DNA of 64,000 bases from Xiphydria camelus. Lineage: Eukaryota; Arthropoda; Insecta; Hymenoptera; Xiphydriidae. A program made the translations under genes and the position numbers. How positions within the stretch are numbered: the first letter of the stretch is position 1; every line of letters begins with the position of its first letter. Shown here in pieces: positions 21,509 to 32,180 of the stretch. Under the pieces are notes generated by a model, which saw only the letters and a program-made list of their open reading frames with translations, had not been told where the DNA came from and did not search any database. The stretch lies in contig OY783191.1 of assembly GCA_963678675.1 (NCBI GenBank), positions 23,063,368-23,127,367 on the forward strand. Direction: 5' to 3'.

Positions 21509-22640
21509 TATCACTTTTAATAATTCTGTCATTATTATCTATAGAATTAGTTAACTCAGATTAATATAGTTTCTTAATTTCTATGTGAAGTAAGTTGGGT
21601 ATATTTTAAATAGTGAAATACTGAATATAATTGTGTTATTTATAATTTGTTACAGAAATAAACGTACTGCTATTGAATTCCACCCAGAAGGACTCCAAAT
21701 CATGTGCGAACCCGAGGGGGTTTCTTTTGAACGAGGGATCGTCCACTTGTTGTTCCAAGAACCAGCTGCATTAGTTTATTCGGTGGGTTAGATCTGCTGC
21801 CTCGAGTGCATGGACGTGCGTTCATCCTTCAATATCCTCCCTGCCATGATCTGCAGATTCTAACCTCTGTTGCCACAGCCCGAATGCTCGTCGAAGGTTA
21901 TTCCTTATTCTTTCTAGCACAGATCTATATTATGCTGCAGCTGTATTCTTCTGGGACTTCCTAAAATAATTATAAAAACCCCATATAATTCAGCTCTGAC
22001 AAGTACAATCTTATCGAGGAAATCTTTCGATGTAATGATTCCGAAATGTTTCTATGATATTTTGCAACATTCGCGAATTTATCAAGAAATATATATTTCT
22101 AACATACGTGGTAGTATTCACGAATATTGCAAAATATCGCAAGAATGTTACAGAAAAGTTACTTGCAAAAACGTGCTTTGTGGGATGTAAATGATTATAC
22201 CAGAGGCGAAGAAGAGATGAAATAAAAGTGAGGTACATGTGCATTTCACGCTTGACAGGTCGGTATATAAATTGGAACTTCTGATAGTATAATACGAACG
22301 AGGAAATATATCGATAAAGAAAAAATAATAATGAAGTAGTTACTACATTATTGTAATCCAATTCTATTGTATCCTTTATTTTTCTGCCACGACTTTGATT
22401 GTTGATAGTGGATGGATCAGCTAATAAATTTAATTTTTATTCACTATCAACAATCAGTCGTGGCAGAAAAATAAGGGATACACAATGGAATGGGATTACA
22501 TTAATGTAGTAACTACTTTATTATTATTTTTTCTTTATCGAAATATATTTCCTCTTTCGTGTTATACTATCCCAAGTTCGAATTTATATACCGACCTATG
22601 TCAAACGTGAAGTGTACATGTACCTCACTTTTATTTCATT
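21509..22640. repeat. Hairpin repeat family B, second block
   Basis: Continues the B unit interrupted at 20256, then a hairpin centred near 22430. 21960-22640 is matched in inverse order by 41781-42500 in the 40.6-45.4-kb palindrome. Confidence 0.75.
21700..21870 (-). pseudogene. Mariner/IS630-like transposase fragment in family B (copy 3)
   Basis: The minus strand gives HVHALEAADL, then CSWFLEQQVDDPSFKRN, with a stop between the HTH-side sequence (LWQQRLESADHGR in another frame) and the conserved part. More diverged than the copy at 49822. Confidence 0.5.
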
Positions 22641-23446
22641 AAGTATTACTGCACAACGAGTACGTTAGAAGATTTTCATGAAGACTCACGATTTTCTCAC
22701 ATGTCATCTCGTACAGGTGCAACCGATGAAGATCTAGCTCCTGTCCGGTCCGTAAAAAGATGACTCGATGGACATCGGAGAATGTCCGGCTTGTCACGGA
22801 GCGCCTATTACCCACGGTGCATTAATTGCAATACGCGTTTCTCCTTTCAACTATTCCAGCGTTAAATAACTTTTACTTCTTTCAAGGTAATAACCTTTTA
22901 TGAACTGTTCGTGGTAGGAGGCAGCGATCGATATTAGCGACTCGTCGTAGACAAGTTCATCTATTAAAACTAAAAGGCAATTCGGTGTACCGAACTACTA
23001 CTGCGATAATGTGCCCGAGCTGACGGTCTATTCTACGATTAACATTAACGCAATCGTGATTATGCTCGGGTGATGGGTGTTCCAAAAGAGATAAAGTTGA
23101 TACTAACCATCGGATGCTGTAAGCTGACTTGCTAGTGTATGCTTTGCAACTGGAACATCATCGCAGGAATAATTTTTCTACGATTAGTCACAATCATTGA
23201 TCGCTGCACCCTACGATGAACAGTTTGTACAAGGTAAATACTTTGAAAGAAGTGAAAGTTATTTAAAGCAGGAATAATTGAAACGAAAAGCGCATATTGC
23301 AATAAATGTACCGTGGGTAATAGGCGCTCGGTGACAAGTCTGACATTCTCCGATGTCCATCGAGTCATCTTTTTACGGACAGGACACGAGCTAGGTCCTC
23401 ATCGGTTGCACCTGTACGAGATGACATGTCAGAGTCTGCAGTAATA
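22640..23446. repeat. Foldback family C, copy 1
   Basis: ~800 bp with ~330-bp inverted arms: 'gactcgatggacatcggaga' at 22762 faces its inverse near 23350, and 'tattactgca' closes both ends. The reverse complement is found at 40925-41780 and again at 43388-44215. The central part has 'caattcggtgtaccgaact' and 'gcccgagc' motifs; reading frames are not kept between copies. Confidence 0.8.
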
Positions 23447-24060
23447 CTTAATGAGATAAAAGTGAGGTACATGTACACTTCACGTTTGACAGGTCGGTAT
23501 ATAAATTCGAACTTGTGGGATAGTATAATACGAAAGAGGGACTATATCGATAAAGAAAAAATAATAATAAAGTAGTTACTACATTACTGTAATCCAATTC
23601 CATTGAATCCCTTATTTTTCTGCCACGACTTTGATAGTTGATAGTGAATAAAAATCAAATTTATTAGTTGATCCATCCACTATCAACAATCAAAGTCGTG
23701 GCAGAAAAATAAGGGATACAATGGAATTGGATTACAATAATGGAGTAACTACTTTAAACACTTGGGGAAACTCACCGAAGAAACCCGAATAATTATTATC
23801 TTATCACTTGTACACTTGATTTCGAGGTTAATAGATGCTTCGATCTCCCGGATTGACAGCTACCGGGAGATCAGGGGGGCCTTTCTCGAGTCACTCGTAT
23901 CTTTGCGTGCACGCAACTCAGTGAAGAGACCAATCAGGATCAAGTATTCCATTGCGGTGGGGGTCCTGATTAGTCTACTTGCTAAGAAACGTATACCCAT
24001 CTTAGCGAGTAGACCAATCAGGACCCCCACCACAACGGAATACTTGATCTGCATCAGTTA
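23447..24060. repeat. Family B hairpin plus GC-richer palindrome D
   Basis: A B hairpin centred near 23655, then module D (23757-24060), which contains a near-perfect hairpin: 'gtattccattgcggtggggg' at ~23945 pairs with its inverse ending near 24050. Module D recurs inverted and shorter at 42831-43080 and is related to 40700-40860. The 99-codon open frame through D exists because both arms are open; I do not call it a gene. Confidence 0.7.
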
Positions 24061-24180
24061 ATAGATGTTTTTTATTCGCATTGGCATGTTTATGATGATA
24101 TTTGCAATTAATATTCTACTCGAACTGAAATGAGTCGTAAGGTCAGCATCGAAGCTGTAAATGATGTGGTAATAATTAAA

Positions 24181-24281
24181 TTAAATTTATTTACGAGTAA
24201 GGGGGCGAAATTTCAGCGGTGCATGCAAAAGGATTTCTTAAAACTATTCCAATGTCTCGAGTTAATATATGTAACAACATA
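24181..24281 (+). repeat. Direct repeat, unit 1 of a ~100-bp pair
   Basis: 'ttatttacgagtaaggg', 'ttcagcggtgcatgcaaaag' and 'gtaacaacatat' recur at 25253-25352. Here the unit is broken by the 251-bp MITE; there it is not, giving an approximate empty site. Confidence 0.75.
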
Positions 24282-24532
24282 TCGTCCCCTTCCTGCAAAA
24301 AGTCACTAACTAACATTTATCATCAACTGACTTAGTAGGTAGTTTCTGCTCTATAATATCGGTATTATATTTCGGTTAATGACTTTTTATGATGCGCACA
24401 TGCTCACTTTCAACGCATTTAGCACTTAGTGAGTTTTACCATTTAAAGATTTAATAAAATTAAGCTACTAGTTCCAGTTAGGTGAATTTTACAAAATATG
24501 TTAGTTAGTGACTTTTTGCAGGAAGGGGACGA
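24282..24532. mobile_element. 251-bp MITE with ~35-bp perfect TIRs, TA duplication
   Basis: Begins TCGTCCCCTTCCTGCAAAAA and ends with its exact inverse. TA at 24280-24281 and 24533-24534. The interior is AT-rich with no ORF. Confidence 0.85.
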
Positions 24533-25352
24533 TAGATACTGTCATACGAAAGAGGAAAAGCTTATATCGATAAAGAAAAAATAATAATAAAGTAGTTATT
24601 CTATTATTGTAATCCATTTCTATTGTATCCCTTATTTTTCTACCACGACTTTGATTGTTGATAGTGGATGGATCAACCAATAAATTTGATTTTTCTTCAC
24701 TATCAGCAATTAAAGTCGTGGCAGAAAAATAAGTGATACACAATGTCATTGGATTACAATAATGGAGTAACTACTTTATTATTATTTTTTCTTTATCGAT
24801 ATAAGTTTTTTCTCTTTCGTATTATACTATCACACAAGTTTCAATTTATATAACGTCAAACGTGAAGTATACATGTACCTCACTTCTATTTAATCTCTTC
24901 TTTGCCTCTGGTGTAACGATGGAAATTACAAAATATCACCATTTACACCCTGCAAAGTACGTTTTTGTAAGTAACTTTTCCGTAACATTCCTGCGATATT
25001 TTACAATATTCGTGAACACTACCGTATGTTATAAACATTCCTTTACTCATAATATATAGGTATTTCTCGATAAATTCGCGAATGTTGCAAAACATCATAG
25101 AAGCATTTCAGAATCATTACGTCGAAAGATCTCCTCGATAAGGTACAGCTCGATAAGATTGTACTTGTTAGGGCTGAACTATATGTGGTTTTTATAATTA
25201 TTTTAGGACCTCCCAGAAGAATACAGGTGCAGCAAAATATCGATGCTGTGCTGGAAATTTATTTACGAGTAAGGGCGAAATTTCAGCGGTGCATGCAAAA
25301 GGATTTCTTAAAACTATACCAATGGCTCGAGTTAATATATGTAACAACATAT
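24533..25352. repeat. Hairpin repeat family B, third block, ending in direct repeat unit 2
   Basis: Hairpin centre near 24690, followed by the long B arm ('cgaatgttgcaaaacatcat', 'gacctcccagaagaatacag'), then the ~100-bp direct repeat (25253-25352). Confidence 0.7.
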
Positions 25353-26280
25353 ATTCTGTCATAAGTGGTATCTTTACATGTGATGAAACAATTCGTCATG
25401 GTCATTGGAAGAGTATACTTAGAGAAAGTTGAAGGTAAAACGTCTTCATGGATTTCTGTAGACGACCAAAATATAAGAAAAATCCGATGGTCTGTAAATT
25501 CGAAAGCGGTATATGTTTTATTTCTCCAAAATACTAAGGCAAAGTGAAAAATATAAGGGAAAGATTTTAATGTTGTGGTAATAAAAAGCTATTCTTCTAC
25601 ATGTACGTATTCTCCTCATGAATAAATTCCAAAAAGTAGTGAAATCCCCCACAAAAACAGATTCTCTGTAGAAAAAGGCGGCATGTTCATTCAGTGCCAA
25701 CAAAAATTGATACGTAAAATACTCTCCAAAAAAGATTTGAAATCAATTAAGATCGCCATGTTCAAGATTTATATATAAAAAGTAAAAGGCATCATTTTAA
25801 AGGAAAATTATTGTAAATCAAGTTACTAAAAAGTTCGACTAAAAGAAGTTATAAAAAAATTTTAATAAAAAAGAACTTGCCGCGTTTTTTCCTTCAAAAT
25901 AAAAAATTCAGACAGAATTATACTCGATGTTTTTATGCACTTATGATTTTAAATAAATTCATTCACTTATATGATACCACCAGTATACCGAACGTCGCAC
26001 GGGAAACCGATCAGGCGGGGGCCTTCTGAATTATCTCTGAATTTAACTTCGGCAGTGCAATTTATGAATCACTCTAGCACCGTCCAAGCACTGCGAATTA
26101 TTCGGTATAGTGGACAAAATATGAAGACTTAAACGCGGCAAGCTCTTTTTTATTAAAATTTTTTTATAACTTCTTTTAGTCGAATTTTTTCAAATGAAGT
26201 TTCTTTATATGAAAGACCCTATCCCTTTTTCGATGAGGAATCACCTCCTCAAATGTTTTACACTTATTTTGTTACACCCT
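25353..26280. other. Probable foldback remnant; no gene
   Basis: 25831-25886 and 26130-26190 are inverse copies ('tcgactaaaagaagttat', 'aagaacttgccgcg'). A CACCCTG-TA end at 26274-26280 suggests the right end of another CAGGGTG-type element whose left end I did not find. Confidence 0.45.
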
Positions 26281-26333
26281 GTATATATATATACATATAT
26301 ATGTATACATATGCATATATATGTATATGTATA

Positions 26334-27042
26334 CAGGGTGTTTCAAAATGCAGTACAAATAGTTGAAGGGCGTATTTTTGAGAACGAATTAAGACTTTTT
26401 TTTCCTATAGACATGTGTCCTAAAATACACCCCCTTCGAGCTACAGCCATATAATTTTCATTTTTAAAAAATCGATTTATGGAATTTTTAGGTTACGAAA
26501 CGATTAGAGCACTCTTATTTCAAATTTTTAGAATATTTGATTCATAATTATTGCAACCACAGTTTAAAATAATCGATTTTTTCGTGTAAACTTCACTACG
26601 TAAACGATCCCCCGTTCGTTCATCGGCGATTATCTCGAAAGCGGTAAGTTGTATCAAAAAAATGCAAGAGCCCAAAATTTTAGATTTTTGTCTGTCCGAC
26701 CAGATGATCGTACTCATTTTTTAAATTTCTAAACGGAAACATAAAATTTCAGTCATTAAATGTGCATACCCCCCCCCCTCAACCCCCCTCCCGCCAAATT
26801 ACGTTTATGCCATTTTAGGGGTAAAAAATCAGTAGAACGTTCGAAACAGCAGTGCAAATTCTTAAGACATTTGATGAATAATTGAAGTCAGAATTGAAAA
26901 TAATCGATTTTTTAATGACAATTAAGATGACTGTAGCTTGGAGGGGGTGTATTTTAGGACACAGGTTTATAGGACAAAAAGTCTTATTTTGATCTAAAAA
27001 ATACGCCCTTCAAAGATTTGTACTGAATTTTGAAACACCCTG
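26334..27042. mobile_element. 709-bp TIR element, CAGGGTGTTTC termini, TA duplication
   Basis: Begins CAGGGTGTTTCAAAATGCAG and ends with the inverse of a close variant. The TIRs extend past 'gggcgtatttt' and 'ggacac...tacaccccct'. TA flanks at 26332-26333 and 27043-27044. No intact ORF. Confidence 0.8.
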
Positions 27043-27048
27043 TATATA

Positions 27049-27936
27049 CAGCGTGTATCAGCCAAATGGAATAAATTCGATAACAAATAAATGGAGCCGT
27101 GTTCGAAAAAACTCTCGGACATGTCGATTGGTATTTTGAGTTGCGCATTTTTTTCAACAAAAACTTTTTATACAGGGTGTGTCATGTAACAGTGGCCAAT
27201 ACCAACTTTCTTATTTTAAATGCAACTCCCTGTATATTACTCAAATTTGGGTTCTTCAGAAAATTCTAGACATATTCCATGTACAATGTCTTATGCGTAT
27301 CTTAAGCTATTTCGAAAATATTAAGTGTTTTCAGATTTATTATAAAAATTAACATTAAAAAAAGAAAATTATTTTATACAAAACTATTAAGGACGAATAA
27401 CGCTTGCGATTATATCGGTCACGCCTGAGGTGTTGAGTAACGTTAGAAGAAATTTCTATTTAAGATTAGGATGTTGCCAAGACTTTCGCGGCGAGCATTT
27501 TGAACATCTCCTACATTGACATTAATGTTTTCTTGGGTTTTTTACATTATCAGTAAATAAACAGTATTACTTATTAGTTTTTGAGTGTGTTGTAGCGAAG
27601 TTCTGTAATCAAATAAGTTTCTTTTTTTAATGTTAATTTTTGCAATAAATCTGAAAACACTTAATATTTCCGAACAGTTGAAGATAGGTATAGGACATTG
27701 TACATGAAATATGTAGAATTTTCTGAAGAATCCAAAAATTGAATAATATATACATAGTGTTGCATTTAAAATAAGAAAGTTCGTATAAGCCACTGTTACA
27801 TGACAAACCCTGTATAAAAAGTTTTTGTTGAAAAAAACGCGTAACTAAAAATACCAATCGACGTTTCCGAGCGTTTTTTCGAACACGCCCCCATTTACTT
27901 ATTATTGAATTTATTCCATTTGGCTGATACACACTG
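27049..27936. mobile_element. 888-bp TIR element, CAGCGTG/CACACTG termini, TA duplication
   Basis: Begins CAGCGTGTATCAGCCAAATG and ends in the inverse (CATTTGGCTGATACACACTG). Arms of ~300 bp remain similar ('aagtttttgttgaaaaaaa', 'ttctgaagaa'). TA flanks. It lies 6 bp from the previous element and directly next to the GTAT tract. Non-autonomous. Confidence 0.8.
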
Positions 27937-27942
27937 TATATA

Positions 27943-29239
27943 GTATGTATGTATGTATGTATGTATGTATGTATGTATGTATGTATGTATGTATGTATGT
28001 ATGTATGTATGTATGTATGTATGTATGTATGTATGTATGTATGTATGTATGTATGTATGTATGTATGTATGTATGTATGTATGTATGTATGTATGTATGT
28101 ATGTATGTATGTATGTATGTATGTATGTATGTATGTATGTATGTATGTATGTATGTATGTATGTATGTATGTATGTATGTATGTATGTATGTATGTATGT
28201 ATGTATGTATGTATGTATGTATGTATGTATGTATGTATGTATGTATGTATGTATGTATGTATGTATGTATGTATGTATGTATGTATGTATGTATGTATGT
28301 ATGTATGTATGTATGTATGTATGTATGTATGTATGTATGTATGTATGTATGTATGTATGTATGTATGTATGTATGTATGTATGTATGTATGTATGTATGT
28401 ATGTATGTATGTATGTATGTATGTATGTATGTATGTATGTATGTATGTATGTATGTATGTATGTATGTATGTATGTATGTATGTATGTATGTATGTATGT
28501 ATGTATGTATGTATGTATGTATGTATGTATGTATGTATGTATGTATGTATGTATGTATGTATGTATGTATGTATGTATGTATGTATGTATGTATGTATGT
28601 ATGTATGTATGTATGTATGTATGTATGTATGTATGTATGTATGTATGTATGTATGTATGTATGTATGTATGTATGTATGTATGTATGTATGTATGTATGT
28701 ATGTATGTATGTATGTATGTATGTATGTATGTATGTATGTATGTATGTATGTATGTATGTATGTATGTATGTATGTATGTATGTATGTATGTATGTATGT
28801 ATGTATGTATGTATGTATGTATGTATGTATGTATGTATGTATGTATGTATGTATGTATGTATGTATGTATGTATGTATGTATGTATGTATGTATGTATGT
28901 ATGTATGTATGTATGTATGTATGTATGTATGTATGTATGTATGTATGTATGTATGTATGTATGTATGTATGTATGTATGTATGTATGTATGTATGTATGT
29001 ATGTATGTATGTATGTATGTATGTATGTATGTATGTATGTATGTATGTATGTATGTATGTATGTATGTATGTATGTATGTATGTATGTATGTATGTATGT
29101 ATGTATGTATGTATGTATGTATGTATGTATGTATGTATGTATGTATGTATGTATGTATGTATGTATGTATGTATGTATGTATGTATGTATGTATGTATGT
29201 ATGTATGTATGTATGTATGTATGCATGTATGTATGTATG
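27943..29239 (+). repeat. Very long (GTAT)n microsatellite, about 324 units
   Basis: Uninterrupted GTAT repeats; the only change I see is one GCAT unit at ~29222. Because the period is 4, every frame without TAG/TAA/TGA in the 12-base cycle stays open, producing long fake ORFs of MYVC or HTYI on both strands. No protein should be called. Confidence 0.98.
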
Positions 29240-29622
29240 CGAAATTGTAGTAGTCATTAACCGAAATATGAGGCGCTCAGAGCTGAAGTGGATCAAGTCC
29301 ATATATTATAGTTTTGAGAAAATAGAGGTTAAAGTTAATTAACACCGGTTGAATATTAAAGTGATTTAGATGTTAATTCTCTTGCTATTGTTTCAATATG
29401 AAAAGTAACTTAAATATTGGTGATAATATGAGAATTAAAAAATAATAATTAAGGTTGCAATTGAATTATAAAGCGTAATTAACTGGACTTGATCCACTTT
29501 GGCCCTGAATCATTTTTCACATAAGGTCAATCAAATAAAAACGAAACAGAGATAACTGAAACTTTTTATTAGTTTTACAACAAATGTATTAGAAAAATGA
29601 ATAAAAAGTTAGGAATTATGTT

Positions 29623-31822
29623 CTAAATAATATCAAAGATAGGTTCGTCGTTATCTGACTCTGCATTTTCTCCATTCAGAGATGTTTGTGACCTAGTGGT
29701 AGTTTCTGTACGTAGCTTTTTGAAATGGGCGTGTGTGTTTGGGGGAAGAAATGGTAAAAGTGAAAGCATATCTTTTTTCTTTGCGTCAGTAACAACTCTT
29801 GGTGTTTTGTACAGCGGCTCTTGATTATCAACAAATTTGGACTTTTTGGTGGACATACTTATTGTCGAAAAGGCAACATCTTCATTCAAGGTAGTCTTAA
29901 ATTGCAATGTCCAAGGTTTCTCCCGCTCGAACCTTATCCACCTCATTTCCAACCATTTGACAGGATAGCCTTCATCAGTTTTTTTTCTGTTGACTATCAT
30001 GTCTTCAAGCTTTTTGGTGGATAAAATTTCAGGTGTTGCTACTCTGACAACTACAAAAGGCTTCTTAGTCTTCGCTTTCTTGACCACATGAATCCAGTCT
30101 TCAGGGGTGAAGAGTTGAATGCATTTTCGTGACGCTGATTCTATTATTCCAAAATCTTGATCGTTAGGCAGGAATGAGTGACCAGAAACCAGAAATTTAT
30201 GATCAACTGTTTTAATGCTCAACTGATTATCCAAGACCAAGTTCATCAATGTAGCGGCGACTTTGATATTTCGATTTTGGCCAGTACATGAGTCCGAGTA
30301 GAGAATAACATGTGTGTGGTTTGAAGCCTCTTGTCGAAGATGTTTGGCAAGCATACATGCTACTTCTTGGGATCCTCTTCCTCCTTCTGTCTCGTCCCAT
30401 AAATGCATAAACCCATTGTCACTGTTAAAAGAATGGATTCCAAAATTATACACATACATATTCCGTTTATAGTATGCCAGAGATGTCGTTAGTTTTGGAT
30501 ATGGAAGAGCCTTCTGTAGGTCGAATGTTGCAACGTAACATTCTTCAGATGCAGCAGCTTTGTCATTTTTCAGAGATTGTCTAGCCTGCGAAGCTTTGGC
30601 CAAGTGCAGTTTTTTTTCTAATTCAAATGTTCCGCGCCGTTCCAAGTTATTTGTTTCAGCTAGTATCTTCAGTTGAAGTTCGTCACATCGACTACATGTA
30701 TCTTTTGCAGGAACTTTAAAATGTAAATTGAACTTGGTAGAAAAAACATGATAGTAAAATTTTTGTTTCAAAGGTTGCTTTCCTTCACTGTGACATTTCT
30801 CAACATACAAGTCATACATTTTTCTGATATTTAAATCAGGGTGGAGATACTTCCTTTCAGGATTTTTTTTCCTGCTGTAATGGCTCTGATACGCTGGAAA
30901 TGATTTGATATGGGCGACTATATCTGAATCGTCGAGTTTATTAGATGGCACATTTCTCCCACGCGAATCAATCACAGCATTAATTTCAGTCTTTGATATA
31001 CACCTGTAAACCCTACCATGGCTTAGCTGAAGGGTTCCAAGAAAATAATTTTTGCACACCGTTTGAGAATTGGCACCGTCCCTTAAGGTGTAGGAATACG
31101 AAACATTCTTTTCATTACCATTTCCATCTCGTATTCGTTTACGATCCACTGTGTGACTCATGACTGAACTCCTAATATACACATTTTGCTTGCTGAAATC
31201 TCCCAACTTCCAGAACGATTCGAATATGCGCTTGCGTTCCTCCATAGTGAATTTTTGGTCACATTTCTTCTTACAATTACAAGGTGCATTTGTGAAACAC
31301 TTTTTGGCAATTTCCTTACCCTTTGTTGAATGGTAAGCAAGTCCACTGTTTCTTAAATTTTGTCTTTTCCTTTTTTTCCAGGTATCTTCATTTTTCTTTC
31401 GTTTTCTACCCCTTTTTTTATTTGCCTGCTCATCTTCTTCAACAAACCTACTTGGTTGAGCAAATGACGTAGAAGCTACAGCTTCTTCCTCGGCTTCTTC
31501 CACCTGGCTTGCATCGGAGTTATCTATAATGAAAAAAAAAGTACAATAAAGTTTTATCGATAGGTTTTCATGTCCAAAATCACAAATTTCAGAATTAAGT
31601 GTGAACAACGTGGAAACAGCTTAAACTACCAAATCAATTCAGAAAAGATAACAATAAAAACAAGTCACCAATTAAAAGAAATCCATTTAGAAAAGGTTAT
31701 GTTGTATTAATTTGTTATTTTTATCATGCTTTACCTTCAGTTTCTGAAGTAGATGATCCATTCTGCGAAGGCACGTAGTCTGCTGATGAATCAGGAAAGT
31801 CCACAGATTTATCTAAATCCAT
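29623..31822 (-). CDS. DDE-like transposase, 662 aa, two exons (31735-31822 and 29623-31523)
   Basis: Predicted to cut and move the surrounding element. Exon 1 starts at ATG 31822 (MDLDKSVDFPDSSADY) and ends GAAG|GTAAAG; the 211-bp intron ends TTTTTCATTATAG and the joined codon is GAT, so the frame is continuous. Residues ~35-95 are acidic then strongly basic (KKRGRKRKKNEDTWKKRKR), a likely nuclear localisation/DNA-binding segment. CNCKKKC (C111-C117) and DTCSRC (C306, C309) look like metal ligands. Catalytic candidates by context are D364 (TFDLQ), D440 (YSDSCTGQN) and E491 (DFGIIE), after a conserved GHSF. The tail is rich in Lys, Ser and Asp. A polyadenylation signal lies at 29565-29570 on the minus strand. 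The family is multicopy in insects by my recollection; calling it DDE is inference. No stop or frameshift, unlike every other transposase here. Confidence 0.8.
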
Positions 31823-31889
31823 TATTAGAACGCTTAATAACCAAATCACGTGCACAAATACACAAACAAAAACAACGTGCTACGATATT

Positions 31890-32090
31890 GGACTTGATCC
31901 ACTTAAGCACGGAAAAAACATGACAGTTTTTCTGGGCTAAACACAACTAATGCCATCTATTAGAGAACAGCAGTAGTAGGGACTTAGTTCACTATGGCTC
32001 TGAAAAGATACACTAATAACGAGTAATAATCCGGGACTAACTCATTTTTTTATATTTTTGGACTTGATCCACTTTAGCTCTGAGCGCCTC
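31890..32090 (+). promoter_or_regulatory. Subterminal transposase-site repeats upstream of the transposase gene
   Basis: GGACTTGATCCACTTAAGCA (31890), a diverged GACTTAGTTCACTATGGCTC (31981) and the terminal GGACTTGATCCACTTTAGCT (32060) lie within 270 bp 5' of the start codon. One more copy sits inside the other end (29485-29508). They are candidate binding sites, and their place at the promoter would allow self-repression. Confidence 0.6.
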
Positions 32091-32180
32091 AAATGTAGAT
32101 AATATAATTTTCAATGTATAAAACCCTTCAAAGAAACTTATTATCGTTATCATATCCATCCATTCATATTTATACTACAA

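Larger units (their letters stand above)
29270..32090 (-). mobile_element. Complete DDE-type DNA transposon (2.8 kb), superfamily not assigned
   Basis: 31-bp TIRs (GAGGCGCTCAGAGC...AAGTGGATCAAGTCC; 29270-29300 and 32060-32090) differ at one base. Flanks AAATAT and AAATGT may be a 6-bp target duplication with one mismatch. The TIR core GGACTTGATCCACTT recurs internally at 29485, 31890 and (diverged) 31979, bracketing a two-exon transposase gene. With an unbroken gene and matching ends it could be autonomous. Confidence 0.85.

Noticed and set aside
23762..24061. 99-codon ORF as a membrane-like protein
   Set aside because: It runs through both arms of a palindrome; the opposite strand is open too and the frame is altered in the copy at 42825-43076.
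24533..25340. A clean empty site for the 251-bp MITE at 25340
   Set aside because: Left flanks agree, but the right flanks belong to different repeat modules, so only the TA at the MITE itself supports the duplication.
27895..29342. Five overlapping ORFs of 433-465 codons on both strands
   Set aside because: They are translations of the (GTAT)n tract (repeating MYVC and HTYI); the open frames are an artefact of a 4-base period without stop codons.
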